A DNA stretch of 64,000 nucleotides. It comes from Tunturibacter psychrotolerans (GTDB lineage Bacteria > Acidobacteriota > Terriglobia > Terriglobales > Acidobacteriaceae). The first letter of the stretch is position 1. Every line of letters starts with the position of its first letter. The translations under genes and the position numbers were made by a program. The notes beneath the pieces were generated by a model. The model was not told the origin of the DNA. It saw only the letters and a program-made list of their open reading frames with translations, and searched no databases. Positions 25,452 through 35,016 of this stretch are shown here, one piece after another. The stretch lies in contig NZ_CP132942.1 in assembly GCF_040359615.1 (NCBI RefSeq), positions 1,736,001 through 1,800,000 of the forward strand, written 5' to 3'.

Positions 25452-27437
25452 TCATAAGGTGAATGCTATTAGTTCTGCCGGAAGGTTCGCGCCACCTGTA
25501 GCGACCACGATGAATTGCTTGCCGCTAAGCATGTAGGTCATGGGCGCGGCAGTTGCGTTGTGCGGCAACGCCACCTCGCCGCCGCGCTTCCCCAGGGCTT
25601 TGTCAAAAGCGACAAGGTTCGGTGTCACGACTTTGAACTTTGGCACATCCGAAGGGCTGCCGCCTTCGCGTTGTGTTGTCCCTTCCTGGCCGATGATCAG
25701 AACAGTCTTCGTGAGCAGCAGATGTCCACGAGCCGGGCGGCCGAGATTCTTCAGCCCGAGCTGCTTCAAGGCAGGTACTTCGTCAGCGAGATCCCCCACG
25801 GGAGTCATCCAGCTGTGGTCTCCGGTGTTCAGATCAATGGCTGTGACACGTCCATACGGAGGCTTCCAGAGTGGCACGCCATCGATATCGGGAACAGGTT
25901 TCATCTTGCCGATGTAGCCCGTGTGCGGCACGGATGATGGAACCAGTTCCGCTGTATACGGGAACGTCACAGAAGACACATAGCACATACCCGTCTCCGG
26001 GTCGCACGCGGCGCCGGACCAGCTCGCGCCACCCGCGATGCCGGGCAGCTCAATCGTTGGCTTCTGAAGGGACTCGGGCGTGAATAATGGGCCGTAGTTA
26101 TACTTCTGCAACTCCGCCAAAGCTTTCGCGTGCAGTTCCGGTGTGAAGTCAGTGAGGTCAGCTTCGGTCACACCCTGGCGGTCGAAGGCGGCTGGTTTGG
26201 TCGGAAAGGGTTGTGTCGGGGAGGTTTGCTCCCCGGGGATCGTCGATTGCGGAACCGGCTGTTCCGTGATGGGCCAGATCGGCTTGCCGGTCCCACGATC
26301 GAAGACGTACAGGAAGCCTTCTTTACTGGTCTGAGCCACAGCCTTCACACGCCGTCCGTTGATGTGGATGTCGATCAGGTTGGGCGCTGCCGGAAGATCG
26401 TAATCCCACAACCCGTGGTGAGCCATCTGGAAATGCCAGACACGCTTGCCTGTCGTGGCTTCTACGCAAACCAGGCACTCTCCGAAGAGTCCACTCCCAG
26501 GCCTGTTTACCCCGTAGTGATCGTCAGACGGAGACGTGAGCGGAAGATAGACATAACCGAGTTCGTCATCGGCGCTCAACATCGACCAGAGATTTGCGGA
26601 GCCGGTCGTCTCTGCAGAGCCGTTAATCCAGGTGCCGTAGCCGTACTCCCCTGTATGGGGAATGGTGTGGAATGTCCAGACTAGTTTGCCGGTCCTGACA
26701 TCAAATCCGCGCACATCGCCCGGAGGCATGCGTCCGGCGAGAGGAACGTCGTTCACCTTTGATCCCATGACGATCACATCGCGACAGATGACCGGCGGAG
26801 AGGAGACACCGTAGAGCTTGCGCTCGACGGGCCGACCAAGTCCCTGTGTCAGATCGATGCGGCCCTTATCACCGAAAGTCTCGACAGGTTTACCTGTTTT
26901 CGCATGGATGCAGATCAGGTAGCCATCGCCCGTACCGTACACGATGCGTGTGTCGTCACCGTCGGCCCAGTACGAGACTCCGCGATGAACGAAGCCATTG
27001 TTGGAAGGCACGCCGTTCTTCCAGGTCTCCGGGTCATAGACCCAGAGCAGCTTGCCCGTCGCGGCATCGAGCGCTACCGCCTGCGAGAGCGATGTCGTGA
27101 GGTAGAGAACCCCATCGATCATCAGCGGGGTTGCTTCCCAAGCCCACGTCTTCAAATTGTGAGCTTGGGTGAGATCCTCTTCCACGGACCGCCACGTCCA
27201 GGCGACTTTGAGATTGCTGAAGTTGTCTGCTGTGATCTGATTCAACGAGGAATATTTTGTGCTGGCCTTATCGCCAGCATATTGTCGCCACTCCCCCGAT
27301 GCGCGGGCAGCGGCGGGTACCTGGCAGAGCGCAGCGATATCCCCGAGCATCGGCATGGCAGCGGCAACCGCCCCGAGCCGGATCACCTCACGCCGGGTGA
27401 GTCCTTGACGAGACTTTTGATCGTTGTGCTCAAACAT
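25452..27437 (-). CDS. PQQ-dependent dehydrogenase (quinoprotein glucose/polyol dehydrogenase-like), Tat-exported
   Basis: The 661-residue protein has a twin-arginine signal (TRREVIRLGAVAAAMPML), indicating export of a folded, cofactor-bearing enzyme. The mature part has the repeated beta-propeller blades of quinoproteins, including ALDAATGKLLWVYDPETW, FDVRTGKLVWTFHTIPH and AIDLNTGDHSWMTPVGD. The block HHGLWDYDLPAAPNLID is typical of the membrane glucose dehydrogenase branch. It lacks the N-terminal membrane helices of E. coli Gcd and any C-terminal cytochrome c domain. The substrate is probably a sugar, alcohol or polyol. No PQQ biosynthesis gene is in view. Confidence 0.9.
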   Translation of the reverse strand: MFEHNDQKSRQGLTRREVIRLGAVAAAMPMLGDIAALCQVPAAARASGEWRQYAGDKASTKYSSLNQITADNFSNLKVAWTWRSVEEDLTQAHNLKTWAWEATPLMIDGVLYLTTSLSQAVALDAATGKLLWVYDPETWKNGVPSNNGFVHRGVSYWADGDDTRIVYGTGDGYLICIHAKTGKPVETFGDKGRIDLTQGLGRPVERKLYGVSSPPVICRDVIVMGSKVNDVPLAGRMPPGDVRGFDVRTGKLVWTFHTIPHTGEYGYGTWINGSAETTGSANLWSMLSADDELGYVYLPLTSPSDDHYGVNRPGSGLFGECLVCVEATTGKRVWHFQMAHHGLWDYDLPAAPNLIDIHINGRRVKAVAQTSKEGFLYVFDRGTGKPIWPITEQPVPQSTIPGEQTSPTQPFPTKPAAFDRQGVTEADLTDFTPELHAKALAELQKYNYGPLFTPESLQKPTIELPGIAGGASWSGAACDPETGMCYVSSVTFPYTAELVPSSVPHTGYIGKMKPVPDIDGVPLWKPPYGRVTAIDLNTGDHSWMTPVGDLADEVPALKQLGLKNLGRPARGHLLLTKTVLIIGQEGTTQREGGSPSDVPKFKVVTPNLVAFDKALGKRGGEVALPHNATAAPMTYMLSGKQFIVVATGGANLPAELIAFTL

Positions 27438-27650
27438 AAGGTCCCCTTTTCCTGATTGCTTCGCACCGTTACGGCACTTGCTAGCGAGATCTTTCGCTGC
27501 GGTCTGAACTTCCTTTTCATCTCAGTCGGCCTGCACTACGGAAGCGCTCGCTTCGGCGAAGGCTTTCGCCGTTGCAAGGCCGAGCCTCGGCGCAGCTCCC
27601 GTAACCAGGGCGAACTTGCTTTCAAACGTAGAGTTGATTCGTTTCTCCAT
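27438..27650 (-). pseudogene. Remnant of a short-chain dehydrogenase/reductase
   Basis: From the ATG at 27650 the minus strand reads MEKRINSTFESKFALVTGAA, then PRLGLATAKAFAEASASVVQAD, a clear SDR Rossmann start with TGxxxxxG. It then meets TGA at 27522-27524. The same frame continues past the stop with DEKEVQTAAKDLAS, which is what intact SDRs have next (acidic beta-2 end then helix). Homology then fades before the PQQ dehydrogenase start. About 60 codons of a roughly 250-codon gene remain. It lies between the aldo/keto reductase and PQQ genes. Confidence 0.75.
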
Positions 27651-27673
27651 GTTTTGATTGAGCGTAGTTTGCG

Positions 27674-28740
<1,067 letters not shown>

Positions 28741-28782
28741 ATGGCCTCTGGTTCAAAGAGTTATGAGTAGAATGCATGAATC

Positions 28783-29664
28783 ATGAAGAACGACCTGGGA
28801 GAGCTTTCAGCGTTTGCAACGGTGGCGGAAGAACGTAGCTTCACGCGCGCCGCCGCGCGCCTGGGCATTTCTCAATCTGCGCTCAGCCATTCCATTCGCG
28901 GCCTTGAAAAAAGGTTGGGACTTCAATTGCTTGCGCGAACAACGCGAAGCGTCTCTCCGACTGCGGCGGGAACGACGCTTCTCCGGGAACTGACGCCCGC
29001 ATTAGAACGGATTGAGCGAGCCCTTGCGGATTCCCGGAAGCAGAGGGAAACTCCGTCGGGCCGGATAAGGCTTATCATCCCGCGGACAGCGACTAAGGCG
29101 GTGATTTTGCCGAAGCTGTCTCAGTTTGCTCGTAGCTATCCCGCGATCGTGTTGGAGGTCACGTCCTCCAATGACCCTGTTGATCTTGTTGCGGGAGAAT
29201 ACGACGCAGGTGTGCAGCTTGGCGAATTCATTCAGAGGGATATGATTGCCGTCCGGGTGACCAAGGAGCTGCGTCTCGCAGTAGTGGGATCTCCTGAGTA
29301 CTTCCAGCAGAACAGCATCCCGAAACATCCGCAGGACCTTAAGGAGCATTCGTGCATCGGATTTCGCTTCAGCAAAGGCCTTTACCGATGGGAGTTTGAA
29401 AAGGGTCGCAAGTCGCTGACGGTCAACCCCCAGGGGCCAGCATCGTTTGATGATCCAGACCTCGTCATCCAGGCAGTATTAGATGGAGTAGGAATTGGGA
29501 CAGCGATGGAAGATAGTCTTGAGAGCCTGATTGCAGAAGGGCGCCTGGTTCAAGTCTTGAAAGAATGGTGCCCGTCATTCCCGGGCTATTTCCTCTACTA
29601 TCCCAGTCGTCGGCATCAGCCTGCCGCGCTTGCCGCGCTTATTGACTGCCTTCGAATCGATTAG
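28783..29664 (+). CDS. LysR-type transcriptional regulator
   Basis: The 293-residue regulator has an N-terminal winged helix-turn-helix (FATVAEERSFTRAAARLGIS then QSALSHSIRGLEKRLGLQLL) and a periplasmic-binding-protein-like effector domain from about residue 90. IRLIIPRTATKAVILPKL and VVGSPEYFQQ are characteristic of the group that controls nearby oxidoreductases. Length is standard. It diverges from the aldo/keto reductase gene, which is its most likely target. The effector is unknown. Confidence 0.94.
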   Translation: MKNDLGELSAFATVAEERSFTRAAARLGISQSALSHSIRGLEKRLGLQLLARTTRSVSPTAAGTTLLRELTPALERIERALADSRKQRETPSGRIRLIIPRTATKAVILPKLSQFARSYPAIVLEVTSSNDPVDLVAGEYDAGVQLGEFIQRDMIAVRVTKELRLAVVGSPEYFQQNSIPKHPQDLKEHSCIGFRFSKGLYRWEFEKGRKSLTVNPQGPASFDDPDLVIQAVLDGVGIGTAMEDSLESLIAEGRLVQVLKEWCPSFPGYFLYYPSRRHQPAALAALIDCLRID

Positions 29665-29845
29665 CAGTGAGAAACGCGCCTCTTGCCACACGGCCGAAAA
29701 GTCGGCCAGTGTTTACAAGTCCAGCCCACCTGGACGCAAACGGGGTTCTCGTAAACTTGACAGCCTCTTTGTCGGATTAATCCTGCTATGTCGGCGTATG
29801 GGAAGTACGCTGGTATGGCACGAATATTCCAAGGAGACAAAACGT

Positions 29846-30271
29846 ATGGCGCCACTGTATTCCACGAAAGTCACGGCAAAGGGAGGCCGTCATGGATCGA
29901 TCCGGAGTGACGATGGGCTCCTGGACCTCAGCCTGGCGTTGCCAAAGGCTCTGGGTGGGAGCGGAGGTGCAACGAATCCTGAACAGTTGTTTGCGGCAGG
30001 ATACGCAGCTTGCTTTGAGAACGCTTTGTTGCGGGTGAGTCGAGAGGCCAGACATCATTTCACCGACGACCAGGTCGAGGTCGTAGCAGAGATTGGCATC
30101 AGCCGCAATGAAGCGGGGAACTTTGTCCTGTCGGCGGCTCTCTCTGTGACCCTGGTCGGGGTTGATCAGGCGACGGGAGAGGGATTCGTACACCGCGCGC
30201 ATCAGGTTTGCCCTTATTCCAATGCGATTCGGGGAAACGTGGACGTAGCGACCACGGTCACTGTCCGTTAG
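29846..30271 (+). CDS. ohr: Organic hydroperoxide resistance protein, Ohr/OsmC family
   Basis: The 141-residue thiol peroxidase reduces organic hydroperoxides. The redox-active cysteines are present as Cys56 (GYAACFENAL) and Cys122 (HQVCPYSNAI). Arg15 and Glu46 (GGATNPEQLF), which shape the Ohr active site, are also present, and the NPEQLF...C pattern assigns it to Ohr. The ATG at 29846 with AAGGAG at 29831-29836 was chosen over a much longer upstream frame that lacks family similarity. No OhrR regulator gene is adjacent. Confidence 0.95.
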   Translation: MAPLYSTKVTAKGGRHGSIRSDDGLLDLSLALPKALGGSGGATNPEQLFAAGYAACFENALLRVSREARHHFTDDQVEVVAEIGISRNEAGNFVLSAALSVTLVGVDQATGEGFVHRAHQVCPYSNAIRGNVDVATTVTVR

Positions 30272-30502
30272 GACAACTTTCGGCTTCAGCCCAGATTCGG
30301 TCGCAACTCCATTTCTTCGATGATTTAGCCAGGCGGCGGGTTTGTCGAGGCGTGGAAGCGTATTGCCGTGGCGATTTGCTTTCAAGGATCGAGACGAAAA
30401 AAGGCTACGCTATTTGGGTTTTGGTGAAGCCATCGCAATAGTCGCGGACGTATACTTCCGGCACTTGAAGTTGCAACTGCTCTGGTTATTGGGAGGCCTG
30501 TG

Positions 30503-32098
30503 ATGAGGATCGGGTTCGGATACGGAGTGTTTCTGGCGATGACGTTTTCTGCGGGAGTTGTGGCCGCGGGAGCACAGAGTGGAGCGGCCGGGGAGCAAAG
30601 TAACCCTTTAGATCGGGATTCTGCATCGACTGCGCAGGTGGCGACGGCTGATGTGCCGGCGGCTCAGGTTCCGGCAGCTGTTACACCGACGGCTGGTGTA
30701 CCAGCGGCCAGCGTGCCCGTAGATAATGGAGCGCGGCCGGGCGATTCGCACGTGAGGATTGTGCGGCTGAGTGATGTGAAGGGAACGCTTTCGCTCGATC
30801 GTAAGACAGGCAATGGCTTTGAACAGACGATGCCGAATATGCCGATTGTTCAAGGCCAGAGACTTCGGACCGCCGATGGATATGCTGAGGTGGAGTTTGA
30901 GGACAACAGCACGCTGCGCGTGACGCCGAACTCGCTGGTGGAGTTTCCGCTGCTGGCGCTGCGCAGCTCGGGAGCGAAGGCCTCGACGATACAGGTAGTG
31001 CGGGGGATGGTGTATGTGAACCTCGAGGGCACGAAGGGGAATGAGTTTGTGGTGCGGGCGGGAGACGAGACGATGACGGTTTCGCCGTCGACGCATATGC
31101 GAATGACGGTGGAAGACGGGAAGACGGTGGTCTCGGTCTTCAACGGAAGCGTGGAGGTGAAGCACGGCTCGGAGACGACGCTGTTGACGAAGAAGGAGTC
31201 GCTGACGCTGCGTGGAGAGCAGGTGGCTATTGCGAAGAAGATCGAGGAAGAGGGGTACGACGCGTGGGATAAGGAGGCGAACGACTATCATGCGCGCTAC
31301 TCGCAGGCGAACGCGATGGTGGCCGGGGGCGCTACCTATGGCTTGAGCGACCTGAACTACTACGGGAACTTTATCAATGGCGGAGCGTTTGGATCGTTCT
31401 GGCAGCCGTATCTGGTGGGCGCAGGATGGAATCCGTACTGCAATGGCGTGTGGGCGCAATATCCGGGCGTGGGCTACTCGTGGGTGTCGCCGTATCCGTG
31501 GGGATGGCTGCCGTATCACACGGGCACGTGGTCGTTCTTTCCTGGATATGGGTGGGGATGGCAGCCGGGTGGCGCGTTTAATGGATTGAACAATGTTGCG
31601 AGCGGTGGTGGTGTAGCAAGTGGGCTGGTTGGAACCGGGGTGCACTCGCCTGTGCGTGCTGCTTCGCCGCAGGCGCCGACCGTGGGCGCGGGTTCGCTGG
31701 TGCTTGCGAACAATATGCCAATGGTCTTCTCCAAGGAAGAGAAGCCGGGGAATTTTGTGTTCCAGAAGAACTCGGCGGGGTTGGGCGTGCCGAGGGGATC
31801 GCTGGGAAGCTTGAACAAGATTTCGACCCATGTGGAGCAGCACGGATCGGCAAACATGCAGGTCTATGCCGCCCCGCCTTCCGCGGGGTTCATGACGTCG
31901 AGTCGCAGTGGGAACGGCGGGCCGGTTACCTTGCGGGCGGGAGCGCCGATTCAGAGTGAGAGTACATCGAATGCTCCGGCATTTCGATCGGGATCGTCTG
32001 GGGGATCTTCGGTGTCATCGGGGGCCTCTCATAGCCTGGGCGCTTCGTCGGCGAGCGGCGGGTCTTCGGGGAGTTCGGGGAGCAGCGGCCACAAGTAA
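30503..32098 (+). CDS. Exported FecR-domain protein with Gly/Ser-rich tail
   Basis: The 531-residue protein has a signal peptide (MRIGFGYGVFLAMTFSAGVV) and an Ala/Val/Pro-rich spacer. A FecR-like domain (about 85-210) follows, with GYAEVEFEDNSTLRVTPNS, VRGMVYVNLEG and a FNGSVEV strand. The middle is rich in Trp, Tyr, Pro and Gly (VSPYPWGWLPYHTGTWSFFP), and the tail is almost all Ser and Gly. The arrangement suggests a cell-envelope protein rather than a TonB-dependent signalling regulator, since no sigma factor or receptor gene is adjacent. GGGAGG at 30491-30496 supports the ATG at 30503. Confidence 0.82.
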   Translation: MRIGFGYGVFLAMTFSAGVVAAGAQSGAAGEQSNPLDRDSASTAQVATADVPAAQVPAAVTPTAGVPAASVPVDNGARPGDSHVRIVRLSDVKGTLSLDRKTGNGFEQTMPNMPIVQGQRLRTADGYAEVEFEDNSTLRVTPNSLVEFPLLALRSSGAKASTIQVVRGMVYVNLEGTKGNEFVVRAGDETMTVSPSTHMRMTVEDGKTVVSVFNGSVEVKHGSETTLLTKKESLTLRGEQVAIAKKIEEEGYDAWDKEANDYHARYSQANAMVAGGATYGLSDLNYYGNFINGGAFGSFWQPYLVGAGWNPYCNGVWAQYPGVGYSWVSPYPWGWLPYHTGTWSFFPGYGWGWQPGGAFNGLNNVASGGGVASGLVGTGVHSPVRAASPQAPTVGAGSLVLANNMPMVFSKEEKPGNFVFQKNSAGLGVPRGSLGSLNKISTHVEQHGSANMQVYAAPPSAGFMTSSRSGNGGPVTLRAGAPIQSESTSNAPAFRSGSSGGSSVSSGASHSLGASSASGGSSGSSGSSGHK

Positions 32099-32211
32099 GA
32101 GCCTACTGGCCGCGGTATTCGTACGGGAATGTGCCAATCTGTATTGGTAACTGTTTTTGTTACTAATTGAACAGGGCACAGTTTCTGGCGGCTATTCCGG
32201 TGCCTCCGCCC

Positions 32212-32943
32212 CTAACGGCCAGATGGGCCAGGCTGCGATGGGGCGTGCGGCGTGGTTTCGGCGAGGGCGAGGACCGGGGAGACAAGGGTGACGATGGTGT
32301 CGACGATGTCTGTGGAAAGCGGGCGATTGGGGGTTTGTGCCCACTCCCTGGCGGCGCCGTAGATGGCCCAGCTTGCAGTGGTCGCGATCATCTGGGGGGA
32401 GATGGGCTCGTTGGTGGGGTGCTTTTCGAGGCCTTCGAGGAGCATACGGCGGACTACGGCGATGATGGCCGACTCCATGTGGGGTTCCAACTGTCCTGGC
32501 CGGTCGCAACAGGGGAGTTGAGAGGAGGCGATGAAGTCGCAGACGCCGATGATGAAGGCTTTAAGGGCTTCTGTGCAGGAGTTGTTGAAGGTGACGCCGC
32601 GTTCGGCCAACAACTCCATGAACCGGGAGCCGACGGTGCACTCTAGCAGCGCGAACTTGTCGGTGTAGTGGTCGTAGAAGGTGGCGCGGTTGATGGTCGC
32701 TTCCTCGGCTATGTCCTGAACGGAGATGGCGTCGAACTCCTTCTTTTCCATCAGCTTGACGAGAGCCTGCTGGAGCAGCTTGCGGGTTCGCAGGATGCGT
32801 GGATCCACCGATTTCTCGGGCATCAGTTCGGGGATTTCGGCAAGGGTTGCGGATGCGGAGGCCAGATGGTTCGCCCTGGTCGCGGCTTCTGCGATGTCCT
32901 GATCGGTAATCCCTTGAGCGGGTTTTGCGGTGGACGCGGACAT
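32212..32943 (-). CDS. TetR-family transcriptional regulator
   Basis: The 243-residue protein carries an N-terminal helix-turn-helix, ISVQDIAEEATINRATFYDH, preceded by an unusual 45-residue Ala-rich extension and RTRKLLQQALVKLMEKKEFD. The helical C-terminal ligand domain contains VCDFIASSQLPCCDRPGQ with paired cysteines that might sense thiol-reactive compounds (inference). It diverges from the azoreductase gene, and two matching palindromic sites lie between them. It is probably a repressor of azoR and perhaps of itself. Confidence 0.93.
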   Translation of the reverse strand: MSASTAKPAQGITDQDIAEAATRANHLASASATLAEIPELMPEKSVDPRILRTRKLLQQALVKLMEKKEFDAISVQDIAEEATINRATFYDHYTDKFALLECTVGSRFMELLAERGVTFNNSCTEALKAFIIGVCDFIASSQLPCCDRPGQLEPHMESAIIAVVRRMLLEGLEKHPTNEPISPQMIATTASWAIYGAAREWAQTPNRPLSTDIVDTIVTLVSPVLALAETTPHAPSQPGPSGR

Positions 32944-32982
32944 TGGAGTAGTAACAGTTTACAAGAATTTGACGACACTTGG

Positions 32983-33047
32983 TTGCTTAAACGACATATG
33001 TCGTGTTTTTATGAATCGACACCAGTTGTTTAAACGTCAGATGTTGT
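32983..33047. promoter_or_regulatory. Paired TetR operator candidates upstream of the azoreductase gene
   Basis: Two 22-bp sites, 32983-33004 and 33026-33047, match at 18 of 22 positions. Both read TTGYTTAAACG at the left and ATGTYGT at the right. The first contains a perfect 14-bp palindrome, ACGACATATGTCGT (32991-33004). The second contains its imperfect version, ACGTCAGATGTTGT. They are 43 bp apart, about four helical turns. The second ends 15 bp before the azoR start, so a bound repressor would block initiation. Confidence 0.75.
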
Positions 33048-33062
33048 ATAGGAGATTTCGCC

Positions 33063-33692
33063 ATGCCCACATTACTTGTTGTGAATTCGAGCCCATTTTC
33101 TGAAACGTCCGTCTCTCGCGGTTTGACCAGTGAATTTGTTGAGAACTGGAAGAAGGCGAACCCAACCGGGAAGGTGATTATCCGTGACCTTGCCGCCAGC
33201 AATTTGAAGACGATCGATGCTGCGTGGGTTGGCGCGGCGTATACACCGAAGGATGCGCGTAGTGCGGAGCAGACCGAGGCGCTTGTGCTCTCTGCCACTC
33301 TGCTTGCCGAGCTAAGGGCTGCCGATGAGTATGTTCTTGGCGTGCCGATGCACAACTTCGGAGTGCCTGCGGTGCTCAAGCTCTGGATCGACCAGATTGC
33401 GCGGGTCGGCGAGACCTTTTCTTATGCAAGCGGAGCGCCGAAGGGCTTGCTGATCGGGAAGAGAGCTACGTTCCTGGTTGCGACAGGTGGCGCGTATGAT
33501 GCGGGGACGCAGATGGCCTCGTTCAATCACGTCGAGCCTTATCTGCGTGACGTGTTTGGCTTCCTGGGCGTGACGGATACGACCTTCCTGTCGGCTGGTG
33601 GAGCAGCTGCACTGATGCAGGGCCAGACGGATCGTGCGACTTTCCTGCAGCCGCACTTCGAGGCGATTCGTTCACAGTTTGCAGCGGCTTAA
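33063..33692 (+). CDS. azoR: FMN-dependent NADH:quinone oxidoreductase / azoreductase
   Basis: The 209-residue flavodoxin-fold enzyme performs two-electron reduction of quinones and azo dyes with NADH. Family blocks are the FMN phosphate loop NSSPFSETSVSRGLTSEF, MHNFGVPAVLKLWIDQI and VATGGAYDAG. Length matches AzoR (about 200). The TAGGAG before the ATG at 33063 overlaps the edge of an operator-like site. Induction by quinones or electrophiles through the divergent TetR protein is the likely control. A hairpin at 33707 separates it from the next gene on the same strand. Confidence 0.95.
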   Translation: MPTLLVVNSSPFSETSVSRGLTSEFVENWKKANPTGKVIIRDLAASNLKTIDAAWVGAAYTPKDARSAEQTEALVLSATLLAELRAADEYVLGVPMHNFGVPAVLKLWIDQIARVGETFSYASGAPKGLLIGKRATFLVATGGAYDAGTQMASFNHVEPYLRDVFGFLGVTDTTFLSAGGAAALMQGQTDRATFLQPHFEAIRSQFAAA

Positions 33693-33706
33693 GAATTTCG
33701 GAATGT

Positions 33707-33735
33707 ATGCGGCTCGACTGGGTGTCGGGCCGCAT
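33707..33735 (+). terminator. Hairpin after azoR
   Basis: ATGCGGCTCGAC (33707-33718) pairs over 12 positions, one G-U, with GTCGGGCCGCAT (33724-33735) around a 5-nt loop. No T tract follows, so it may only attenuate transcription into the next gene. Confidence 0.5.
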
Positions 33736-33780
33736 CTGACGTTTGGAGTAGGTTCGATTTAGGCGTCACAGGAGGTTGCG

Positions 33781-34410
33781 ATGAACGTTGTGGTGTATGG
33801 AGCGACAGGAAACTCGGGCAAGGAGATTGTGAAGGAGCTGCTTCGGCGCGGACATAAAGTGACTGCGGTGGCGCGTAAGGTGGATTCGATCAAGGCAGAG
33901 CAGGGAGTGACTGCCAAGGCGGATGACCTCTCGAAAGTGGATGCGATCGCTGCGATTGTTACGGGCGCTGATGCTGTGGTGAGCGCGTATGCTCCCCCTG
34001 CGAACGATACGGATGCGATTGTTGGTGTGACGGAGCGAGAGATTGCCGCGGTGAAGAAGGCCGGCGCAAAACGGCTGCTGGTGGTTGGCGGCGCGGGATT
34101 GTTGGAGGTTGCGCCCGGAGTGACGCTGATCAAGTCGGGACACCTTCCGGCGGAGTATTTGCCGATCGCAACTTCGCATGAGAAGGCGCTGGAGGTGCTG
34201 CGGAAATCTGACATCAACTGGACGTATCTGAGCCCAGCAGCGTATTTCGTGCCGGGAGATCGGACGGGTAAGTTTCGGCTGGGGACGAAGGAGCTGATCT
34301 CAGATGCAAAGGGGGAGAGCAAAATCTCTTTCGCGGACTATGCGATTGCACTAGTAGACGAGATTGAGAAGCCGGCGCATGAACGGGCTTCGTTTTCTGT
34401 TGGATACTGA
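33781..34410 (+). CDS. NAD(P)-binding oxidoreductase of the YwnB/NmrA-like (atypical SDR) type
   Basis: The 209-residue protein starts with the dinucleotide-binding motif VVYGATGNSGKEIVKELLRR, followed by VTAVARKVDSI and DDLSKVDAI. RLLVVGGAGLLEVAPG and YLSPAAYFVPGDRTGKFRLG are typical of the YwnB-like subgroup, thought to be NADPH-dependent reductases or sensors. The exact reaction is unknown. CAGGAGG precedes the ATG. The gene follows azoR on the same strand after 88 bp, so it may be the second member of a TetR-controlled detoxification unit. A strong terminator closes it. Confidence 0.88.
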   Translation: MNVVVYGATGNSGKEIVKELLRRGHKVTAVARKVDSIKAEQGVTAKADDLSKVDAIAAIVTGADAVVSAYAPPANDTDAIVGVTEREIAAVKKAGAKRLLVVGGAGLLEVAPGVTLIKSGHLPAEYLPIATSHEKALEVLRKSDINWTYLSPAAYFVPGDRTGKFRLGTKELISDAKGESKISFADYAIALVDEIEKPAHERASFSVGY

Positions 34411-34432
34411 TCTTCGAAGATAGGTGATTGTG

Positions 34433-34467
34433 AGAGGCGGCCAGATTATTGGCCGCCTCTTTTCTTT
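34433..34467 (+). terminator. Rho-independent terminator
   Basis: A perfect 11-bp stem, AGAGGCGGCCA/TGGCCGCCTCT (34433-34443 and 34450-34460), has a 6-nt loop and is followed by TTTCTTT. It ends the plus-strand azoR/YwnB-like region. The convergent DUF6526 gene ends 10 bp further on. Confidence 0.88.
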
Positions 34468-34477
34468 GGGGCGGGGA

Positions 34478-34918
34478 CTAGATGCGGTGGTGGTCGCCGC
34501 GCCAGTTGACGATGGCCTGCTTGATGGCCTTGGGCTCCATGTTTTTGGTGAGGGCCCGGTGGGCGAGTTCGGGGAGTTCGTCGTCGGAGGCGAAGCGGAG
34601 GGCGATGAGCTGTCGGGTGGTGAGCTCGTCGATGTGGGCGCGGTCGGCTTCGGGGAGCAACGCGTGAAGGCGGAGGCGCTCTTCGAGGCGGATGACGCGG
34701 TCCTGGGCTTTCATAGCTGACTCGCGGGCGTTGCCGGCCATCAGGAGAAAGACGATAGCCATGACGATGTTCCAGAGATGAGTGTGCTGGTAGCCAGGCC
34801 AGTTGTGGACGGTGATGTAGATGGCAAAGATGAGATTGAGGATGAGCAGGGGAATGATGACGAAGTGAAAGGGCGGATGGTAGCGCGTGTGGTTTGTAAA
34901 ATTTTGCGGTGCTGGCAT
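34478..34918 (-). CDS. DUF6526 family membrane protein
   Basis: The 146-residue protein has two adjacent membrane helices (FHFVIIPLLILNLIFAIYIT and LWNIVMAIVFLLMAG). A conserved cytoplasmic helical part follows, with AQDRVIRLEERLRLHALLP and IDELTTRQLIALRFASDDEL. This arrangement matches DUF6526, whose function is unknown. The ATG at 34918 begins MPAPQNFTNHTRYHPPFHF, the family's usual N-terminus. The longer frame from 34960 adds nothing conserved. It diverges from the endonuclease IV gene. Confidence 0.85.
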   Translation of the reverse strand: MPAPQNFTNHTRYHPPFHFVIIPLLILNLIFAIYITVHNWPGYQHTHLWNIVMAIVFLLMAGNARESAMKAQDRVIRLEERLRLHALLPEADRAHIDELTTRQLIALRFASDDELPELAHRALTKNMEPKAIKQAIVNWRGDHHRI

Positions 34919-35016
34919 TGGGGCGTCCTCTTTGCACAGAATAATGGCCGGGGTCAGCATAGCATTTGGGCGTGATGCAGGCGCGCTTCGGGCTGCGGGT
35001 GGGGTAGCCTTGAGGG

